Shown in pieces: positions 40,999 to 50,570 of a DNA stretch of 64,000 nucleotides. Source of the DNA: JABWCE01 sp964617955 (lineage in GTDB: Bacteria; Bacteroidota; Bacteroidia; NS11-12g; UBA9320); NCBI GenBank assembly GCA_964617955.1, contig CAZTXB010000013.1, positions 23,280 through 87,279 on the forward strand. The letters are read 5' to 3'. The notes beneath the pieces were generated by a model. That model worked only from the letters and a program-made list of their open reading frames with translations, searched no databases and had not been told where the DNA came from. The position numbers were made by a program, and so were the translations under genes. Numbering within the stretch: the stretch's first letter is position 1; every line of letters starts with the position of its first letter.

Positions 40999-41913
40999 TC
41001 AAATTTCAGCTTTTTTTGAAAATTTGTTTAGCCAAACCATCACGGATAAAGTGGCCAATAGGCTCAATAAACCTAGATAAAAAGGAACCTGGGCATCCGT
41101 ATCGGTCAAAAAATTCTTCACTCCCTTTTGTTCCAAATGCGCACCCCAAACCACAAAGGCATTATTTAAAAAATGATAAAGTATGGAGACCCAAATACTT
41201 TGAGTCCAGGTAATAAATAAGCCTAATAAAATAGCCAAAGCCATCATGGGCATAAATTTATAAAATTGGAGGTGGAAAAGGGTAAAAATGAGGGCAACAA
41301 TCACAATGGATCGGAACATTTTGCCATTGTAATCAAAAACAATATTCAAAAGTACGCCACGGCAGAATAATTCCTCACCTATGGCTGGAATGAGGGCCAT
41401 GACAAAAATATTAATGACCACATCGTTCATGGAGTTTAGCCCAAACATGAGTGTATACAAACCTTCGTTGGCCGCTTCAAATTCTTTCAATTTTTGTTCC
41501 AGGCCTGCTAAAAATCCGGGCAATTGAAGGTGACTGTTCCACTGTATCAACCATGACATAAATGGCAGGCTGACCATCAATAAAATGGGCACCATAAAAA
41601 AATATATAGGTTTGGGAAAGGTGCTAAGGCCCAAATATTCAGTAGGTTTTTGTCGAAAAATGACAGCCAACACCAGCGATGAAACTAAAAAGGTACCGAT
41701 GGATGAAATGGCTATAAATAAACGGGTTGCCGAGATTTGGGTTTGATTGGGATTGCTAAAATTTCCCAAAGAAATATAATTTCCTATATCGGTGTGGTAA
41801 ATGGCATTGCATAGCCATCCTGCCAGAAGGGTGAATAAAAACCCATTCACCAGCATCACCCCAAATGCTAAGAGCAAGCGGGAAATAAGCTTTATGCTAG
41901 GCTGGGGGTTCAC
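40999..41913 (-). CDS. CPBP-family intramembrane metalloprotease
   Basis: A 304-residue polytopic protein (about eight hydrophobic segments) with the CAAX-protease-like motifs AIGEELFCRGVLL (EExxxR), FTLFHLQFYKFMP and ILYHFLNNAFVVWG containing the metal-binding residues. Such proteins act on membrane peptides in export, signalling or immunity; a specific target is not apparent. I take a GTG at 41913 as start; a TTG three codons upstream is possible. It sits directly upstream of cdsA on the same strand. Confidence 0.85.
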   Translation of the reverse strand: MNPQPSIKLISRLLLAFGVMLVNGFLFTLLAGWLCNAIYHTDIGNYISLGNFSNPNQTQISATRLFIAISSIGTFLVSSLVLAVIFRQKPTEYLGLSTFPKPIYFFMVPILLMVSLPFMSWLIQWNSHLQLPGFLAGLEQKLKEFEAANEGLYTLMFGLNSMNDVVINIFVMALIPAIGEELFCRGVLLNIVFDYNGKMFRSIVIVALIFTLFHLQFYKFMPMMALAILLGLFITWTQSIWVSILYHFLNNAFVVWGAHLEQKGVKNFLTDTDAQVPFYLGLLSLLATLSVMVWLNKFSKKAEI

Positions 41914-41950
41914 GAATTGCAAATTTGGTGAAATTTATGTGGCAAGCAAA

Positions 41951-42874
41951 CTAGTCCTTATAGGTTTTTGGCACTTTCGGATCAGTTATCAAAAGATAAT
42001 CTCCGTTTTTGGAATAGGTAGTCCAATCGATATTTGGAAAATTCTCATCATTGGTGCAGGAAATGGTGAGCACTTTTATTTTAGGACCGTACTTTTTTAA
42101 TTGGGTTACAATGGCAAACTTTTCATCGCTATGAAAACGCCCGTTGATTTGCATGATTTTTTTGTCTCTATTTTTTTTGTAATACTCGGCTATCGAGTAA
42201 GCCATGGTGGCATCCCAAAGCGACTGAGCCACAATCAAATTAAAATTTCCCATGCTCATGGCCGGCAATGCCTTTTTGCCGGTATCCTTGCCTGAAGGGG
42301 CATGGCCGGTCAAGGCCATCAATTTGTCATAGTAAGCACCAGATGCGGTATCGTAAGGAAGGGGGGCAAAATACTTTTTGGCTTCTTTAGGCAATTCCAT
42401 AAGGGCCTTTTGCCCTTTTCTCCCGGCCAAATTGGTGTATCGGCTTGGTGAATTAGCGCAAACCACCTCTAGATGTTTGTCTTTGGCATGTTCTATCAAA
42501 GGCCTGTAATCGCGGTAATTGCTCCATACTCGCGCGTCTTTTTTGAAATTTTTTTCGCGAATGTATCCCTTCAAGTACTCCTCCATAACCAATTGAACAT
42601 CACGATCGAACATCTCCAGCGAAAGCGAGGTGTTTGATCCAAACTGTGCATATAAGCCTGTCCATAAGGCTTGCTCTAAAAAGTGGCCAACACTGTCGTT
42701 GTGTTCCTCTCCAAAAATCAAGACATCGTGATGGTTCATTTCATCTACAATGTGTTTTAAATCAACTTCTTTTCCGAGTTTGGTTGAGTAAATTTTGTAA
42801 TTTTTATCGGTAATCCCTTCTTGTGCAAAAAGCAGGTGTGGCACAAAGAAGAAAAGAATGAGGAGTTTTTTCAT
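41951..42874 (-). CDS. ChaN-family haem-regulated lipoprotein-like protein
   Basis: A 307-residue secreted protein. It carries the ChaN (DUF399) motifs VLIFGEEHNDSVGH, SLSLEMFDRDVQLVMEEYL, WSNYRDYRPLIEHAKDK and INGRFHSDEKFAIV. ChaN of Campylobacter binds two haem groups between two monomers and is linked to iron uptake. A similar periplasmic or outer-membrane role is likely. A signal peptide is present but I see no lipobox cysteine near its end. The gene precedes the CPBP gene by 37 bases. Confidence 0.85.
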   Translation of the reverse strand: MKKLLILFFFVPHLLFAQEGITDKNYKIYSTKLGKEVDLKHIVDEMNHHDVLIFGEEHNDSVGHFLEQALWTGLYAQFGSNTSLSLEMFDRDVQLVMEEYLKGYIREKNFKKDARVWSNYRDYRPLIEHAKDKHLEVVCANSPSRYTNLAGRKGQKALMELPKEAKKYFAPLPYDTASGAYYDKLMALTGHAPSGKDTGKKALPAMSMGNFNLIVAQSLWDATMAYSIAEYYKKNRDKKIMQINGRFHSDEKFAIVTQLKKYGPKIKVLTISCTNDENFPNIDWTTYSKNGDYLLITDPKVPKTYKD

Positions 42875-42941
42875 TTTCGAAAAATTTATGGCGTAAAAAT
42901 AAGGTATTATTATGGGTTCAAACTCAGTGAAGATTCTCCAA

Positions 42942-44699
42942 TTATTTCTCCTTATAAAACAATTGACCTCCAGACTTGGCTAAGCAAAAAAACAGTGATT
43001 TCGAATTGGATAACCCATATACGTTAAAGTTGTTGATGTTGTTGTAGTTTTCGTAATAATAAGTTGGAAGATAGGGGTACACTGGAGCAACAAAACACCT
43101 TATTTTTCCTCGATAATCTGTTTGAATGATGCCATACTTGCCTGCCTTCTTTAAAATAATAAAATCAGATTTTAGTGGACTGAAAAAATTCAAACCATTG
43201 GCGAATATTTCATCGTATTCAAATGGCACAATCACTTCGTTTTCAACCGATAATACACCATACTTGCCGTTTTTATATGCCCTTAGCAGCCTGTCCATAT
43301 GTATTTCTTTAGGCTCAGTAATTTTATTAGTGTATTTATAAGGCTCTTGGGTAAAATATTCGCGGGTCTTGGTTTTTTCATCGTTATCGGAGCGCAATTC
43401 AGGCAAAAAAGTGAGAAGAGTGTCGTAATTAATTGGAATCAATTCCTGACCTTCCTGATTGAGAATACCAAATTGCCATTTGCCTTCTTGTGTTAATACA
43501 CCGGCATAGTATAGAATATTGTAGCTTTTCGAGAACAATCCATATTGATTTTTGATGTAGGTGAGTGAATCATAAACTGTTTCAGTAAAGCTACTGTCGG
43601 ATAAAACCAAACCAAATTTTTTATTTTTCAGGTAAATGAGGGGAAACGTTTGTGTTGCAGGTTTTTTTTCATAATAAATGAATTTACAGTTCGGCTTAAA
43701 AAGAAGGATTGAATCGCCCCTATATAATACCGAATCATTTTTATAGGTAAAATTGGTCCTCCTCATGACCATCTTTGGTTTAGGTGGGGAAATAGGTTTT
43801 TTCCTTAAGGTATCCGATGGTCCATCAGGAGAGCCCGAATATGAAGGTACATCTACATCAGGCCCAATTATTTCGTCTCCTCCCATTGTACCATAGCCAT
43901 CGGTCTCATCTATTTTCTTTTTATCAGAAATCTGATACCGATTGGTCTTTTGGTCAAAATAAATGATCTTGTTGTGGTAATTATAATTCGTATCGCTGTA
44001 ACTACATTTTAAGTAACCTGAATACAGATAATGGTCTCTTTCAATTTTAAAATCTTTCACATGAAACAAAACGTAATCCAGTTTTTCTTTGTCTAAATCG
44101 TAAACGCAGAAGCTGTAAGATTTGTCGTAGTGCTCCGTGAAAAATGAGACAAACCGGTATCTATTTTTAATTTTTATGCTTTGGCCATTTTCTTCGAAAA
44201 GGTTAAACTTTTTTAAATTTTCCTTGAACAGGGGTTTGCCGCTGAGGGTGTAAATCATACTGTTTTCACTGACGTATCCATGTTCAGAACCAATAATAAA
44301 GACACCAGGCTTTATTTCGTAATGTTGGTGGGTGCCATTTGACAAAACGCGTTTGGTTTTGTGATAAACACCTGAACTTATTTTGAATTTCTCTTCGAAG
44401 GTAATTCTTCCGCCATACCAGTGAATGGTATCGGTATAAGGGATATAATTGGCATAAGAAAAATAATGAGGACCAATATATTGCATATGGTCATATTTGG
44501 CATTGATGGCCAGGTTACCGCTGCTGTCGGCGAGGCTATATCTGTCGCCAACTCTTAAAGGAATGTAAACATTTTGGGGATAGATATTGGTTGCTAACAA
44601 TATTAGAATCCATAAAAATGATGACCTGACGTGGGGGTAAATTTTTCTTAGAGTCACTAGAAAAGGAGATTTTATCTTTTTTGTTTTATGTTCCTTCAA
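42942..44699 (-). CDS. WG-repeat protein
   Basis: A 585-residue protein with one N-terminal hydrophobic segment after a basic start. Repeated WG-type beta units follow: EGKWQFGILNQEGQELIPINYD, split here with YKNGKYGVLSVENEVIVPFEYD, and KAGKYGIIQTDYRGK. These repeats are common in Bacteroidota envelope proteins of unknown function. Their order suggests surface or periplasmic location. The gene ends 67 bases upstream of ChaN on the same strand. The next 300-odd bases toward dusB are empty, so its promoter should lie there, though I see no perfect -7 box. Confidence 0.8.
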   Translation of the reverse strand: MKEHKTKKIKSPFLVTLRKIYPHVRSSFLWILILLATNIYPQNVYIPLRVGDRYSLADSSGNLAINAKYDHMQYIGPHYFSYANYIPYTDTIHWYGGRITFEEKFKISSGVYHKTKRVLSNGTHQHYEIKPGVFIIGSEHGYVSENSMIYTLSGKPLFKENLKKFNLFEENGQSIKIKNRYRFVSFFTEHYDKSYSFCVYDLDKEKLDYVLFHVKDFKIERDHYLYSGYLKCSYSDTNYNYHNKIIYFDQKTNRYQISDKKKIDETDGYGTMGGDEIIGPDVDVPSYSGSPDGPSDTLRKKPISPPKPKMVMRRTNFTYKNDSVLYRGDSILLFKPNCKFIYYEKKPATQTFPLIYLKNKKFGLVLSDSSFTETVYDSLTYIKNQYGLFSKSYNILYYAGVLTQEGKWQFGILNQEGQELIPINYDTLLTFLPELRSDNDEKTKTREYFTQEPYKYTNKITEPKEIHMDRLLRAYKNGKYGVLSVENEVIVPFEYDEIFANGLNFFSPLKSDFIILKKAGKYGIIQTDYRGKIRCFVAPVYPYLPTYYYENYNNINNFNVYGLSNSKSLFFCLAKSGGQLFYKEK

Positions 44700-45082
44700 A
44701 AATACTTAAATTTTAACGAGGTCATAAAGTGATATTTAGGCATAGCAGTTATCATGAGCACAAGAATTTGTTCATGATTTTATAAATTCTGTCAATGGTT
44801 ATTAACCACGGAACAAGGAGTTGTTTTGGGCTGCTCAAAATATACAATGCAAACGTTAGTGGTCTTTGAAAGCAGGGAGGATTTCGCTAGGATATTTTGT
44901 GGTATTATTTCGGAAAAGCTATTTTGAAATGAAACCTCTGGATTTATCTTATGAGGGATAAAGTTTTCTAGAAACTTAAATATAGTGAGGGTGATAATTT
45001 GATATTTGGGTAAGTAGATGAAATAATGCAGGAGAAGGATATACCAAGGATAAATCCCATTACCATTGCAGATTTTAGGGAG
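44700..45082. other. Gene-free divergent region between the WG-repeat gene and dusB
   Basis: An open frame starts at an ATG at 45026, but it precedes the dusB promoter and its 35 residues do not resemble a Dus N-terminus. No other coding frame, RNA gene or strong hairpin is seen. Confidence 0.4.
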
Positions 45083-45115
45083 TTGTTCATTAACCCTTTT
45101 AAAAAATTATCTTTG
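45083..45115 (+). promoter_or_regulatory. dusB promoter (TTG-N22-TATCTTTG)
   Basis: -7 box TATCTTTG at 45108-45115 and TTG at 45083-45085. It lies inside the upstream open frame, so transcription starts close to the GTG at 45131 and not before the ATG at 45026. Confidence 0.6.
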
Positions 45116-45130
45116 CAGCTTTTCAGATAC

Positions 45131-46132
45131 GTGGTAAAAATCGGCGATATTGAATTGGGCGAATTTCCTTTACTGCTTGCTCCCATGGAGGATGTAAGCG
45201 ATCCGCCCTTTAGAGCGGTTTGTAAAGCCAATGGCGCGGATTTAATGTACACTGAATTTATCTCCTCTGAAGGACTGATCCGCGATGCCGCCAAGAGCAT
45301 GAAAAAGCTGGATATTTTCGAATATGAGCGGCCCATTGGAATTCAACTTTTTGGAAGCGATATCGAAAGCATGCGTGAAGCCGCTGAAATTGCAACGCGT
45401 GTGAAACCCGATTTAATTGACATCAATTATGGTTGCCCGGTGAAGGCAGTGGCCTGCAAGGGGGCCGGCGCTGCTCTTTTGCAAGACATTCCAAAAATGG
45501 TTTCCATGACAAAAGCGGTTATTGACAGCACCCATTTGCCGGTAACCGTTAAAACACGCTTAGGTTGGGACGAATCCACAAAAAACATTGAAGACGTAGC
45601 CGAGAGACTGCAAGATATAGGCATAAAGGCGTTGAGCATTCATGGTCGGACCAGGGTGCAATTGTATAAAGGAGAGGCCGACTGGACTTTGATAGGAAAA
45701 GTTAAAAACAATCCAAGGATTCACATCCCAATTTTTGGAAACGGAGACATGGACAGCCCTGAGAAAGCCTTCGAATTCAAAAATCGCTATGGAGTTGATG
45801 GTGTAATGATAGGCAGAGCGTCTATAGGCAACCCCTGGATATTCAGGGAGATTAAACACCATTTAAAATTTGGATATGCCATGGAAGGCCCTACTGTTTT
45901 GGAGAGGGTAAATGCCTGTAAACAACACCTTATGGAGAGTATTAAGTGGAAAAACCACCGACAAGGCTTGCTTGAAATGAGAAGGCACTATGCCAATTAT
46001 TTTAAAGGCTTCCCCCACTTTAAAGAAACGCGAATGAAACTGGTGGTATCGGAGGATATTAACGAAATATTATCCATACTTGACCATATAAGGTTAGGAG
46101 TTTATGACCTGGATTTAATGGAGAATGCTTAG
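45131..46132 (+). CDS. dusB: tRNA dihydrouridine synthase DusB
   Basis: A 333-residue FMN enzyme that reduces uridines in the D loop of tRNA. Family motifs: VKIGDIELGEFPLLLAPMED, the catalytic-site segment DINYGCPVKAVACKGAGAAL, and FGNGDMDSP plus GVMIGRASIGNPWIF for flavin phosphate binding. The frame extends 35 codons upstream to an ATG at 45026. I choose the GTG at 45131 because DusB proteins start near VKIGNIEL and a -7 box lies at 45108-45115. The metH gene follows 66 bases later on the same strand. Confidence 0.93.
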   Translation: MVKIGDIELGEFPLLLAPMEDVSDPPFRAVCKANGADLMYTEFISSEGLIRDAAKSMKKLDIFEYERPIGIQLFGSDIESMREAAEIATRVKPDLIDINYGCPVKAVACKGAGAALLQDIPKMVSMTKAVIDSTHLPVTVKTRLGWDESTKNIEDVAERLQDIGIKALSIHGRTRVQLYKGEADWTLIGKVKNNPRIHIPIFGNGDMDSPEKAFEFKNRYGVDGVMIGRASIGNPWIFREIKHHLKFGYAMEGPTVLERVNACKQHLMESIKWKNHRQGLLEMRRHYANYFKGFPHFKETRMKLVVSEDINEILSILDHIRLGVYDLDLMENA

Positions 46133-46198
46133 TGGTTAGCGCTAGCCGTTTACCATAGTCGTATAAAATTAAACTTAAACATTACGCTGATATCGATT

Positions 46199-48880
46199 TT
46201 GAAAGAAATACATCCCTATATGAGATTAAGTGGTCTTGAACCACTTGTGCTTACCCCGCATACCAACTTTATGAATATTGGCGAGCGCACCAATATTACC
46301 GGTTCTAAACAGTTTGCAAGGCTCATTTTAAACGACAAATACGACGAAGCCATTTCAGTGGCCCGCCAACAGGTTGAAAATGGAGCGCAGGTTATTGATA
46401 TTAACATGGATGAGGGGATGCTGGATGGCGTGGCGGCCATGAGGAAATTTATTAACCTCATCGCAGCCGAACCGGATATATGCAAGGTGCCCATCATGGT
46501 GGATTCGTCCAAATGGGAAATTATTGAAGCCGGTTTACAATGTTTGCAAGGCAAGGGAATAGTAAACTCCATAAGCCTTAAAGCTGGCGAGGAAGAGTTT
46601 ATGAGGCAAGCCAGGCTTATAAAACTTTATGGCGCTGCCACAGTGGTGATGGCTTTCGACGAGCAAGGTCAGGCTGATAATTTCGAAAGACGCATTGCCA
46701 TATGCAAAAGATCTTACGAAATTTTAACACAAAAAGTAGGGTTTCCCGCTACAGATGTCATTTTTGATCCCAATATACTCACCGTGGCAACCGGTATGGA
46801 TGAGCACAACAATTATGCCGTCGATTATATAGAAGCTACCAGATGGATAAAAGCAAATTTGCCGCACGCCAAAGTAAGCGGAGGAGTGAGCAATATTTCC
46901 TTTTCATTTAGAGGCAATGATCCGGTGAGGGAGGCCATGCATTCGGTTTTTTTATATCACGCCATTAAAGCGGGCATGGACATGGGAATTGTAAACGCCG
47001 GAATGATAGAAGTGTACGATGAGATTCCAAAAGATCTTTTAGAAAGGGTTGAAGATGTGATCCTCAACCGGAGAGAGGATGCCACCGAGAGGTTGATAGC
47101 GTTTGCAGAAACCGTTAAGTCGAAAGATAAAAAAGTTGAAGATGAAGTAGCCTGGAGAAATACCAGTGTTGAAGAAAGGCTAAAACATGCTTTGGTTAAA
47201 GGCATTACCGATTATATTGATGAAGATACGGAAGAGGCTAGACTCAAATTGGGTCAGCCACTTTTGGTTATAGAAGGCCCCCTCATGGCCGGAATGAATG
47301 TGGTAGGCGACTTATTTGGATCGGGTAAAATGTTTTTGCCGCAAGTGGTAAAAAGCGCCAGGGTGATGAAAAAGTCAGTGGCGTATCTTGAACCCTATCT
47401 TCTGGAAGAAAAAGAAAAGCGCAAACTGGCCGGTGAGGTCCAGAAGGACGAAAGAGGAGCCGGCAGGGTTTTGTTGGCCACCGTAAAGGGAGATGTACAT
47501 GATATTGGAAAAAATATCGTAGGTGTGGTATTGGCTTGCAACAATTATGAAATTGTGGATTTGGGCGTGATGGTTCCATGTGAAAAAATATTACAGACCG
47601 CAAGGGAAATAGATGCCGATATCATTGGCTTGAGTGGCCTTATCACCCCCAGCCTTGACGAAATGGTGCATGTGGCGAAGGAAATGAAGCGCAATCACTT
47701 TACCACTCCTTTACTCATAGGAGGAGCTACCACCTCAAGGATTCACGCCGCTGTAAAGGTAGCTCCTGAATACGACGGGCCCATGGTTCATGTGCTCGAT
47801 GCCAGCAGAAGTGTTCCGGTGGTGGGAAGTCTTTTGAGTGCCCAGACCCGCGATGCCTTTGATAAAAAAATAAAAAGTGAATATAAAGCCTTGGCCGAAA
47901 ATCACGCTTTGCGCCAGTTGGATAAAAACATTCTCAGCCTGGAGAAGGCCCGATTAAACAAATTTAAAAATGCGGATGATAAGGCTGATAAACCAAATTT
48001 TATTGGAATTAAAGTATTCGAAAACTTTGATTTAAGTGCTTTGCGAACGGTCATTGACTGGACTCCCTTTTTCCAAACCTGGGAATTGGCAGGAAAGTTT
48101 CCAAAAATACTGGAAGACAAATTGGTTGGCTCAGAGGCAAAAAAGCTGTATGACGATGCCAACAGATTAATCGATGAGTTGATTCGGGAACAAAAGTTTA
48201 CCGCCAATGGGGTTATGTGCATTTTTCCAGCCCGTTCCGTAGGCGATGATGTGGTGGTTTTTGAAAATGAAGAACGCAAAAATATTCGCACCACCTTTCA
48301 TTTTTTACGCCAGCAAAGGGAAATGGGCCCCGGTATACCCAATATTTCCTTGGCCGATTATGTAGGCGAAGAAGATTATTTAGGAGCTTTTGCAGTCACT
48401 GCCGGCATTGGAATTGACGAGTTGGCTAAAGAATATGAAGCCGATCATGACGATTACCATTCCATTTTGATAAAATCAATAGGCGACCGATTTGCCGAAG
48501 CCTTTGCCGAATATTTGCATAAACTGGTGAGAACAGAATATTGGGGCTACGCCCAAAATGAAGCCTTAAGCAACGAGGATTTGATTTCTGAGAAGTACCG
48601 CGGGATTAGGCCGGCGCCGGGATATCCTGCCTGCCCTGAGCATTCCGAAAAAGTTAAATTATTTGAACTGCTCAATGTTTCAAACCACACGGGCATCCAA
48701 TTAACCGAACAGTACGCAATGTTTCCGGCCGCCTCAGTTTCAGGATTTTATTTTGCCCACCCCAAAAGCAAGTATTTTTCAGTCGGACGCATTGGCAACG
48801 ATCAGGTTGAAGATTACGCCAAAAGAAAGGGTATAGAGGTTGCTAAAGCGGAATCTCTTTTAGGCCCTTTGCTTTTTTAA
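46199..48880 (+). CDS. metH: Methionine synthase, pterin/cobalamin/activation half (split MetH)
   Basis: An 893-residue protein that lacks the homocysteine domain. The pterin-binding barrel comes first (FMNIGERTNITGSKQFARLI). The cap and cobalamin domains follow with DVHDIGKNIVG, whose His434 is the lower cobalt ligand. The C-terminal S-adenosylmethionine activation domain has RPAPGYPACPEHSEK. It must pair with the separate subunit at 3909-4922 to make methionine from homocysteine and methyltetrahydrofolate. The start used is TTG at 46199; an ATG at 46220 is an alternative. It is preceded by dusB and converges on the YjdI-like gene (4-base overlap). Confidence 0.93.
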   Translation: MKEIHPYMRLSGLEPLVLTPHTNFMNIGERTNITGSKQFARLILNDKYDEAISVARQQVENGAQVIDINMDEGMLDGVAAMRKFINLIAAEPDICKVPIMVDSSKWEIIEAGLQCLQGKGIVNSISLKAGEEEFMRQARLIKLYGAATVVMAFDEQGQADNFERRIAICKRSYEILTQKVGFPATDVIFDPNILTVATGMDEHNNYAVDYIEATRWIKANLPHAKVSGGVSNISFSFRGNDPVREAMHSVFLYHAIKAGMDMGIVNAGMIEVYDEIPKDLLERVEDVILNRREDATERLIAFAETVKSKDKKVEDEVAWRNTSVEERLKHALVKGITDYIDEDTEEARLKLGQPLLVIEGPLMAGMNVVGDLFGSGKMFLPQVVKSARVMKKSVAYLEPYLLEEKEKRKLAGEVQKDERGAGRVLLATVKGDVHDIGKNIVGVVLACNNYEIVDLGVMVPCEKILQTAREIDADIIGLSGLITPSLDEMVHVAKEMKRNHFTTPLLIGGATTSRIHAAVKVAPEYDGPMVHVLDASRSVPVVGSLLSAQTRDAFDKKIKSEYKALAENHALRQLDKNILSLEKARLNKFKNADDKADKPNFIGIKVFENFDLSALRTVIDWTPFFQTWELAGKFPKILEDKLVGSEAKKLYDDANRLIDELIREQKFTANGVMCIFPARSVGDDVVVFENEERKNIRTTFHFLRQQREMGPGIPNISLADYVGEEDYLGAFAVTAGIGIDELAKEYEADHDDYHSILIKSIGDRFAEAFAEYLHKLVRTEYWGYAQNEALSNEDLISEKYRGIRPAPGYPACPEHSEKVKLFELLNVSNHTGIQLTEQYAMFPAASVSGFYFAHPKSKYFSVGRIGNDQVEDYAKRKGIEVAKAESLLGPLLF

Positions 48881-49098
48881 AAATTTTCATTCATAAGAAA
48901 GCTCAAAGCACCACTCGGGCATAGTTTTACTTGTTCAATGATGGCATCGGTGGTGGCACCTTCAGGTTTGATCCAAGTCTTTTCCCTAGGGCTGAAAACA
49001 CTTGGTAAACCTCTGAAACATTTGCCTGAATGTATGCATTTTTTAGGATCCCAAACAATGGTTACCTCACCGTTTGTGTATTTCTTGATAAGCTCCAT
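48877..49098 (-). CDS. YjdI-type iron-sulfur cluster protein
   Basis: A 73-residue protein of the Fer4_19/YjdI family. It has VTIVWDPKKCIHSGKCFRGL and a later cysteine in EQVKLCPSGAL. With four cysteines or near-equivalent ligands it should hold an iron-sulfur cluster of unknown role. A longer frame exists to 49173, but the ATG at 49098, 7 nt after a TACTTTTG -7 box, gives the usual family length. It overlaps the 3' end of metH by 4 bases on the opposite strand. Confidence 0.85.
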   Translation of the reverse strand: MELIKKYTNGEVTIVWDPKKCIHSGKCFRGLPSVFSPREKTWIKPEGATTDAIIEQVKLCPSGALSFLMNENF

Positions 49099-49105
49099 AT
49101 TTCTG

Positions 49106-49113
49106 CAAAAGTA
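49106..49113 (-). promoter_or_regulatory. -7 promoter box (TACTTTTG) of the YjdI-like gene
   Basis: Exact TAnnTTTG, 7 nt before the ATG at 49098. It excludes the longer upstream frame. Confidence 0.55.
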
Positions 49114-49223
49114 ACACTTCCTCATTTGATCATGATTTTTGAAAATTGAAAGTTTTTTAATTGAGGTTCTCATTTTTAAGTCATGGGTTAATAAGTTTTA
49201 ATAAGGGTTACTCAACAAAATTC

Positions 49224-49231
49224 TAATTTCG
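49224..49231 (+). promoter_or_regulatory. -7-like box (TAATTTCG) of mpl
   Basis: One mismatch from TAnnTTTG, ending exactly 4 nt before the ATG at 49236. It predicts a leaderless mRNA. Confidence 0.45.
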
Positions 49232-49235
49232 CTTA

Positions 49236-50570
49236 ATGCGAGTCCACTTTATTTCTATTGGAGGTGCCGTGATGCACAACATGGCCCTCGAGCTTCATAA
49301 TTTAGGGTATGCGGTTACAGGAAGTGACGATGAAATTTTTGAACCGGCCTTGTCGAGACTCAAAGCCAAAGGCCTCCTGCCTGAAAAATTTGGATGGGAT
49401 GCTCAAAACATCAACGAAGCACTGGATTTTATTATTTTAGGTATGCATGCAAGGGCCGACAATCCTGAACTATTGAAGGCCCGGGAGCTGGGAATAAAAA
49501 TATATTCGTTTCCAGAGTATATTTATGAGCACAGCAAAGAGAAAACCAGGATAGTGATTGGAGGTAGTCACGGAAAAACCAGCACCACAGCCATGATTAT
49601 GCATGTTTTGATGAAATGTGGATTGGATTTTGACTATCTGGTAGGTTCTCAACTTGAAGGATTTGAGCGCATGGTAAAACTGAGTCATGCTCCCATTGTG
49701 ATTATTGAAGGAGATGAGTACCTTACCTCTGCGCTTGATTTGAAACCTAAATTCCACTGGTATAAACCCCATGTAGCCATCTTAACAGGCATCGCCTGGG
49801 ATCATATCAATGTTTTTCCGACCTATTCCAATTACCTTGAGCAGTTCCAAATATTTATCGATTCCATTGAGCCGGAAGGAACTTTAATCTACTGTGAAGA
49901 GGATAAAGATTTAAGTGAACTATCGCATAAAGCGCAGTGCAAGGTGAGGCCCTATGGGGTTCCAACCTATAAAATTGAAGAGGGATTAACCGTTGTACAA
50001 TGCAAGGGGCAAAATTTTCCTATTCAGGTTTTTGGCAAACACAATCTATTAAACCTGAATGCCGCTTCAATGGCCTGCGAGACTTTAGGTATTGAAGAGT
50101 TGAATTTTTGGAAAAGCATTGCTTCCTTTAAAGGAGCTGCCAAAAGACTCGAAAAAATTTGGGACACTCCCGAATTGAAGGTTTACCGCGACTTTGCTCA
50201 CTCACCTTCAAAGCTAAGTGCAACTGTAAAAGCTGCATTAGAGCAGTTTGAAGGCTTCAAAATTATTGGTGTATTTGAGTTGCACACCTTCAGCAGTTTA
50301 AATGCCGAATTTTTGAAAGAATACAAATATTCTATGGATGGCTTAAACAAGGGGATTGTGTATTACAATACCCATGTTTTTGATATAAAGAAAATGAAAA
50401 TGCTTGAACCCGATCGGGTAGCATCGGAGTTTGAAAATGTGGAAGTAATCAATGATAAAGCAGTGTTGATCGACAAGCTGAAAAAGGAACTAAAAGAGAA
50501 ATGCGTGCTGCTGTTGATGAGCTCAGGAAACTTTGATGGCTTGAGCGTCAATGAGCTTATTGAGAATTAA
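49236..50570 (+). CDS. mpl: UDP-MurNAc:L-Ala-gamma-D-Glu-meso-Dap ligase (murein peptide ligase)
   Basis: A 444-residue Mur-ligase-family enzyme that attaches recycled murein tripeptide to UDP-N-acetylmuramate. It begins with the UDP-site motif MRVHFISIGGAVMHNMALEL. The ATP-binding loop GGSHGKTSTTAMIMH follows at about residue 105, then EGDEYLTSALDLKPKF and the C-terminal domain motif YRDFAHSPSKLSATVKAA. It is single, with a -7-like box directly before the ATG. It converges on the glycosyltransferase gene with a 4-base overlap. Confidence 0.93.
   Translation: MRVHFISIGGAVMHNMALELHNLGYAVTGSDDEIFEPALSRLKAKGLLPEKFGWDAQNINEALDFIILGMHARADNPELLKARELGIKIYSFPEYIYEHSKEKTRIVIGGSHGKTSTTAMIMHVLMKCGLDFDYLVGSQLEGFERMVKLSHAPIVIIEGDEYLTSALDLKPKFHWYKPHVAILTGIAWDHINVFPTYSNYLEQFQIFIDSIEPEGTLIYCEEDKDLSELSHKAQCKVRPYGVPTYKIEEGLTVVQCKGQNFPIQVFGKHNLLNLNAASMACETLGIEELNFWKSIASFKGAAKRLEKIWDTPELKVYRDFAHSPSKLSATVKAALEQFEGFKIIGVFELHTFSSLNAEFLKEYKYSMDGLNKGIVYYNTHVFDIKKMKMLEPDRVASEFENVEVINDKAVLIDKLKKELKEKCVLLLMSSGNFDGLSVNELIEN

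Noticed and set aside
45026..45130. Upstream extension of dusB from an ATG at 45026
   Set aside because: A -7 promoter box lies inside it at 45108-45115 and its residues do not look like a Dus N-terminus.
46133..46198. Possible riboswitch before the large metH gene
   Set aside because: Only 66 bases with a small GGTTAGC/GCTAGCC hairpin; no conserved SAM or cobalamin riboswitch core is visible.
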